NCBI GenBank assembly: GCA_030737835.1
Contig: CM060851.1
Span: 7,733,774 to 7,797,773 of the forward strand
Direction: 5' to 3'
DNA length: 64,000 bases
Source: Acorus gramineus
Taxonomy: Eukaryota; Streptophyta; Magnoliopsida; Acorales; Acoraceae
This document shows positions 59,551-64,000 of this stretch, in pieces. Below the pieces are notes generated by a model. It saw only the letters and a program-made list of their open reading frames with translations. It was not told the origin of the DNA and did not search any database. The position numbers were made by a program, and so were the translations under genes. Every line of letters begins with the position of its first letter. Position 1 is the first letter of the stretch.

Positions 59551-62500
59551 GTGATATGGTGCGATCCTTGCGGTTCGTGCAAACTGCGTATATACATCCC
59601 TTATCGAGGTATATATGTGGTTTGCACGGACCACATATTATCATATATATATATATTGATATATTGATTAGATGTTCAATGAAAGTACAAATATGCTTAG
59701 CCTACTCTACATTATGATTGAACAAATTGAGAAGCATACCTCTTTTAATTCCCAAAAGAATCTCCCCAGAACAACTATTCTCTTCATGAATTAATTTCCC
59801 TATCTTGTCGATTTGCTTTTCTAGTGATATTTGGAGATCATTTTCACAGCCATGCTCACAATGGGACGAGGAAGGCAGCATGTCTGAACAGGTACAGGTT
59901 GCCTCTTCAAAATATTCTAGAAATGCAACAACCACTTGATGGCTCTTAATGTCCTTTTCAACCAATTTCATAATTGCAGTGGATGAGACAGATGCTGTTT
60001 CTCCTTTCAGTTCTGCATGAAGCCATCTGATCTCAAATGTACATCTGCAGTGTGCTCTGCTGGAATGTCTAACCCTACCCACCTGTGAATATTGAAATGA
60101 AACAGAAAGTTAGAGAAAAAAAGTATTTGAATACAGAAGCATGTTCACAGTAATACACACACACACACACAAAAACAAGGATTTCTGTCTCATTTAAGCA
60201 TCACACACATGCACACATACATGTATGTATGTATGTGAGTATGTTTCTGTGCGCTAAGATAAAGTTTTTCCACTCACCCTACTAGTTTATCAGACTGGGT
60301 CGTGAATCAAGTGAAAAATTTTCAAACAAAGAGTAACATTGCAAGTTTGCAATTCAGGATCTTGTTCTTTCGTCTAGTCATTCATATATGCATAAAACAC
60401 TCAAAGGAATGATACATGCCTTCTCAATTTTGGCATCATAAAACATGCCCCCTGATCCCTCAGCAAGAACATGATCTCCTTCTTTGATATCACCACACTC
60501 ATTGTTTTGCAAAGGAGTGGAACGAAAACGAAGACAGGTAAGAGCTTCTTCCTTCTTTAACATGATGTTTCCAGAGCCAGAGTCTCGGATGTCCACGGTA
60601 AGATTCACTCCAGAATAACTAGTGGTACTGCACAACAGTTAGTCCCATTCTCAGCTTGCTTCAAAAAGAAACTACTACATATATTTCCAACGACTCTAGA
60701 ACAGCCAGGTTAGAAAAGAACGATACAAAATTAAGACAAATTATGCTCAATGTTATTAATCCACAAATGCAACCAAAGAGCAAGGATCCATCTGTTGCTT
60801 GAGGCACAAAGCTCAAACTGAGGCCCACGCCTGAATGAAGTGATGCACAACAGTTAAAAAAAAAAACTTATACATTAAGGCTGTGTTTGGATGTGAGGTT
60901 GAAATACTAAGATTCTTAGAATCTTGTGTTTCAAATTCAGCTTTTAAAAAACATTGTTTTATTAGATTTTCAACCACAAGATTTTTTGGCCTAAAAATGG
61001 AAGATAGTGGTTTGAAAAGCTAAACATTGGAAATTTGTTTGGATCTGAGTTTGGGAATTTTTAGCTTTTCAAACGCAAAATCTACCTAAACTTATATCCA
61101 AACGGATCCTAAGTAAAATGAATTTAATCATGATGTAAAAAATTATAATGCCATATAAGCTCAAATTGGTCAACGCATTGCGTTTAGGTTACCAAAAACC
61201 AATATGAAGGTCATAAAAACAGCAAAAAAAAGAAAAGAAAGAAAATGCGAAGAAATGGAAAAGAAAGCACATAGAAGAAAAGTAAAATGTAATGGAACAA
61301 GGTTGAAGTACCGGATAGGAAAATGGAATAGAAGAAATGGGAGAAAATAGATTAGCTAAGGGAAAGATTATTATTTTTTCTCTTAGCAATAGCAGAGGGA
61401 AAAAGAGTCAATTGCGAGAAAGCAGCAGAAACATTTTAGGCAACATGATAAACAAAAAAAAAAAAAAAATTGAGTGGCTGAAATGCATGGAAATAAAGTA
61501 TACCAATTACTTCTCACCAACATATGTCTAGTAGAATTTGTTTTTTTATGAATGTCTAGTAGAATATAGACCTTCAGATGGTAGATAACTGGGACTAGCT
61601 TAGTAATTTAAAAGGACGGACGCCAATTTTTATCACAATTGATGATTGTTTAAATAGAGGCAATGGAATACAGAACTCATTTTTTCATTCATATATTATA
61701 TTATTAAAAGTGAAGATATTCAATGCTACAAAAATGTTGCTTGACTCACTAACACGCAATAGTCGGATATCTGCGTTCAATCCCATGATGCTTGACTAGA
61801 TGTGGTCTGGCAGTATGCAGGCCTTACAATCAATAAATGTCAATTATCAAAGAGGTGCACACCATGGAATACAGAAAATTTAATCATCTGTCCTCGATCG
61901 CCCAATAGGAAGAAGTCCTTTAACTTGAGCAAAACAATAGAATGAAAAATAAAACAAGTAGCTCAAATAACTAACTAAAGTAATCAATATATACAGATAA
62001 ATAACATAAGAATGAAATCAAAGAATGGGCTGAAATCAGAGAATGGGCTTTTTCTCCAACTCTGTGAGCCGCGAAGGCACAAATTCAAGGGAATGTGCAG
62101 ACAATGCAAAAGGTGCATGGTTTGTTTAAGGAGATGTGCACACCTAGTGCTTTGCTTTGCCTTGCACCTTCAGCACATTAAGGTGCATTGCGTTGAAAAC
62201 ACTGAACTGATTAAATACTTGACTGGCAAACAGTGATGAATAGAAGAGCATATTAATCACTCTATCTAGCCATGCACAAAATTCTGATAAATGCATACAA
62301 TGCCTATCAAATAGAATGGACATCTTTCTTTCTATTCTCATCCTCTGGCACAGCAAGAAACTTGAAGTAAAGAGCAGCGCACATGCAACTCAGTTTACCA
62401 AATAATGCAGAATAATTTCAAGAAAGCCTATTACCCCTTAATTTTACAGACGACATTGCTCAAAATTTTAGCATGCCATAGAAAAATTGATTGCGCCATT

Positions 62501-63086
62501 CAGCGCATATCCCGAGTTTTAGTGAGACCCAAAAACAGGTGGCCAACAAATCTAAGATGTCCACAATTCACTGCATTTGTATAAGCAACCCGATCCGGTC
62601 ATCTGATGAAGATAACCTATGAATTATCCATTACCACGACACCCTCTTTTGATCTTTTAAACAAAACTAACCATTTCATTAGAACATATAAGGCAGATAA
62701 AAAAAACCAAAACCATCTCAAAATGGCAAAAAAAAATCAAAAACAAAAAAAGAATAATATTGAAAGAAGTAGCAAGAATGCATTACAATAATTCATAATA
62801 CATCACACTCATTCGAAATTACAAGTAAACAAAACACACAGCGCAAATGAAGATCTCAAACAAAGCTATCAAACGTTCATCCGAATATCCGATCATCCAA
62901 ATAAAACCAATCAAAACAATAACACCAACAGAAACCCCAAAAATTCAATCAAAATCAGCAAAACAGCTAGAGAGAGTAAGTGAGAGAGAGCGCTCACTCC
63001 AAGGAGACCGTGCAAGGTCGCCACGAACCGTCGTTCTTGTCCATCACTTCGAGGTCGAAATCCTCAATCGACGACGCGTCCGCCAT
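57797..63086 (-). CDS. SAWADEE-type chromatin-reader domain protein, 5 exons, 610 aa
   Basis: Exons in transcript order: 62,998-63,086, 60,420-60,627, 59,740-60,082, 58,190-59,266, 57,797-57,912. Reading phases fit throughout. Intron 2 uses a GC donor (AAG|GCATGT); the GT a few bases on would give an immediate stop. Residues about 10-150 resemble the SAWADEE domain of SHH1/SHH2, a double-tudor-like reader of histone H3 K9 methylation with a zinc site. C74, H105, C111 and C113 have the spacing (+31, +6, +2) that I recall for SHH1. There is no homeodomain. Exon 4 (359 codons) is low in known domains, is Ser/Lys/Glu-rich with nuclear-localisation-like basic clusters, and holds three tandem copies of a module of about 45 aa (RLTRSK...LK..GSLSS.V). 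The C-terminus ends LRFSPRLRFLPRTRSQKT. Intron 1 is 2.4 kb. A nuclear chromatin role is inferred from the domain. Confidence 0.82.
59512..59660. repeat. (TA)n flanked hairpin element in an intron
   Basis: A TA run at 59,512-59,547 is followed by an imperfect inverted repeat: GTTCGTGCAAACTGCGTATA at 59,573 and GTATATATGTGGTTTGCACG at 59,609, with a 13-nt loop. More TA repeats follow at about 59,644. It resembles small MITE-like elements that insert into TA microsatellites. It lies in intron 3 of the SAWADEE gene. Confidence 0.55.
60628..62997. other. First intron of the SAWADEE-domain gene
   Basis: 2.37 kb, GT-AG, AT-rich, with one Tourist-like MITE at 60,879. A poly-A run at 61,455-61,469 and Lys/Asn-rich open frames reflect low complexity. 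No nested gene is seen. Confidence 0.6.
60879..61109. mobile_element. Tourist-like MITE, TAA duplication
   Basis: 231 bp flanked by TAA (60,876-60,878 and 61,110-61,112). Ends GGCTGTGTTTGGATGTGAG and, read inward from the right, GGATCCGTTTGGATATAAG. No coding capacity. Confidence 0.75.
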
Positions 63087-63088
63087 TG

Positions 63089-63119
<31 letters not shown>

Positions 63120-63120
63120 C
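63087..63120 (-). promoter_or_regulatory. CT-repeat 5' leader of the SAWADEE-domain gene
   Basis: On the minus strand a (TC)n run of about 26 nt ends three bases before the start codon (CTCCAATGG). CT-rich leaders of this type are common in plant genes. An overlapping upstream frame from 63,252 could act as a uORF if transcription starts that far up; this is not established. Confidence 0.5.
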
Positions 63121-63339
63121 GATCCTCTCACTCTCTGACAGTTCTAATGGAGTCTTGGTGGAGACCTTGATTTTCCTTTTATGTCCCTGTTGTCCTCTTC
63201 GTTTCCCACGCTTTTTCGCGCGTGCGAGGCGTTGCTTTCGCGCGTCGCCCACTTGGTGGACCTTTCTCAGGGGAACAAAAGGATCACCGGAGACCGAGCT
63301 GGAGTGCTGGATGTTGATCAGATTTTAATCAACGGCTAA

Positions 63340-63571
63340 GGTAGCGTTTGATAGCGAAATTGTAAAACTAATTTTCTCCGAACATGTGGTTTAAAACTGA
63401 TTGTACAGAAAGCTGTCCCCCCCAGCTTTCTCCAATCGCAGCTTTTAAGTATTATTTACCTAAAATCTGTCTGCAAAAAACTGTATTTACAAAATCGTTT
63501 GATTGATTGCAATTACATAATCGGCTTTTTGCAAACTCAAAAACTGTTCGATCGCAGAGCCAAACGCTGCC
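63340..63571. mobile_element. Tourist-like MITE, TAA duplication
   Basis: 232 bp flanked by TAA (63,337-63,339 and 63,572-63,574). Ends GGTAGCGTTTGATAGCGA and, read inward from the right, GGCAGCGTTTGGCTCTGCGA. It sits about 250 bp upstream of the SAWADEE gene start codon, so it may lie in its promoter. Confidence 0.78.
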
Positions 63572-63574
63572 TAA

Positions 63575-64000
63575 CATTAAAATCAAGATTATTCAATATA
63601 AAAGAGATGTTAAATTAATCTATAATTCATGCATTTTTTTAATAATATAAATTAATTCTTTTTTTACATTTTAAGAATTATTAGTTCAAACTCTATAACC
63701 TTTGTGTAACCTTTCTGATTACAATAATGTTTTTTAGGCCCCAACTCATAGGCCCTATCATAGACCCCATGAGGTCGCAATAAGATTTTACTCATTATAC
63801 CATTTACTTGATAACTATCTCAACATGTATCCCTATGATGGTAGAGTATCATTTAATTCTGAAAATCCTGTATTTCTTCACAATTAATCGATTTTGAAAA
63901 TCGTGCAGCAATATTAATCGATGTTTGAATTTCGGAACTGATTTTGTTTATGAAGAACACGTGGATCAAAAATTCTATTTTTGAGATTTTGGAAGGCACG
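63575..64000. other. AT-rich end of window
   Basis: No feature seen. Confidence 0.45.

Noticed and set aside
63064-63252. 62-aa basic frame upstream of the SAWADEE gene
   Set aside because: It overlaps the real start in another frame and ends in the CT repeat; at best a uORF, with no evidence of translation.

Overview
This window is nuclear DNA of a flowering plant. It has AT-rich intergenic DNA, introns with GT-AG borders, two nuclear-type tRNA genes, plant-specific gene families and a dense load of plant transposons. The GC-rich first exons set in AT-rich surroundings (FUSC gene, CUE gene) hint at a monocot, but I cannot name the species.

Layout. 1-4.6 kb: a five-exon minus-strand gene for a CUE-domain, coiled-coil protein (270 aa). 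4.8-7.3 kb: AT-rich spacer with MITE debris. 7.3-7.85 kb: tRNA-His(GUG) and tRNA-Arg(CCG). 8.9-12.34 kb: the OST4 gene (37-aa oligosaccharyltransferase subunit) with a 3.1-kb intron in its 5' UTR. From about 10.68 to 48.5 kb the window is a direct tandem segmental duplication. Unit A is about 10.68-33.83 kb and unit B about 33.83-48.51 kb. The unit starts inside the OST4 5' UTR intron and carries the OST4 coding exon, a convergent three-exon FUSC-family membrane transporter gene and flanking repeats. The copies have decayed reciprocally. In unit A OST4 is complete but the FUSC gene is a pseudogene. In unit B the FUSC gene is intact (816 aa) but the OST4 copy has no promoter or first exon. Because the two units can be compared, many insertions can be read directly against their empty sites.

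Main find. At 25,720-32,979, nested three bases inside the end of a short hAT-like element, lies a Mutator-like element (MULE) that looks complete. It has terminal inverted repeats of about 1.25 kb and a perfect 9-bp target-site duplication. It holds two convergent genes: a FAR1/FHY3-type transposase with intact zinc finger, DDE and SWIM motifs, and a small protein with a stand-alone RNase H1 N-terminal (RNA:DNA hybrid-binding, Cauli_VI) domain. The layout mirrors MuDR (mudrA/mudrB), with an unexpected protein in the second slot.

Other elements. Five short foldback MULE-like elements have 9-bp duplications (14.7, 16.1, 23.9, 35.3 and 49.7 kb). There are three Tourist-like MITEs with TAA duplications (1.3, 60.9 and 63.3 kb), a TRIM-like LTR element (45.3 kb) and a broken Copia element with 130-bp LTRs (52.1-56.9 kb).

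57.8-63.1 kb: a five-exon minus-strand gene for a 610-aa protein with an N-terminal SAWADEE-type chromatin-reader domain. Its Cys/His zinc-site spacing is intact, it has one GC-AG intron, and it has a lineage-type internal repeat. Exon borders were read by eye from splice consensus, reading phase and protein-family continuity; no alignment or transcript data were available.
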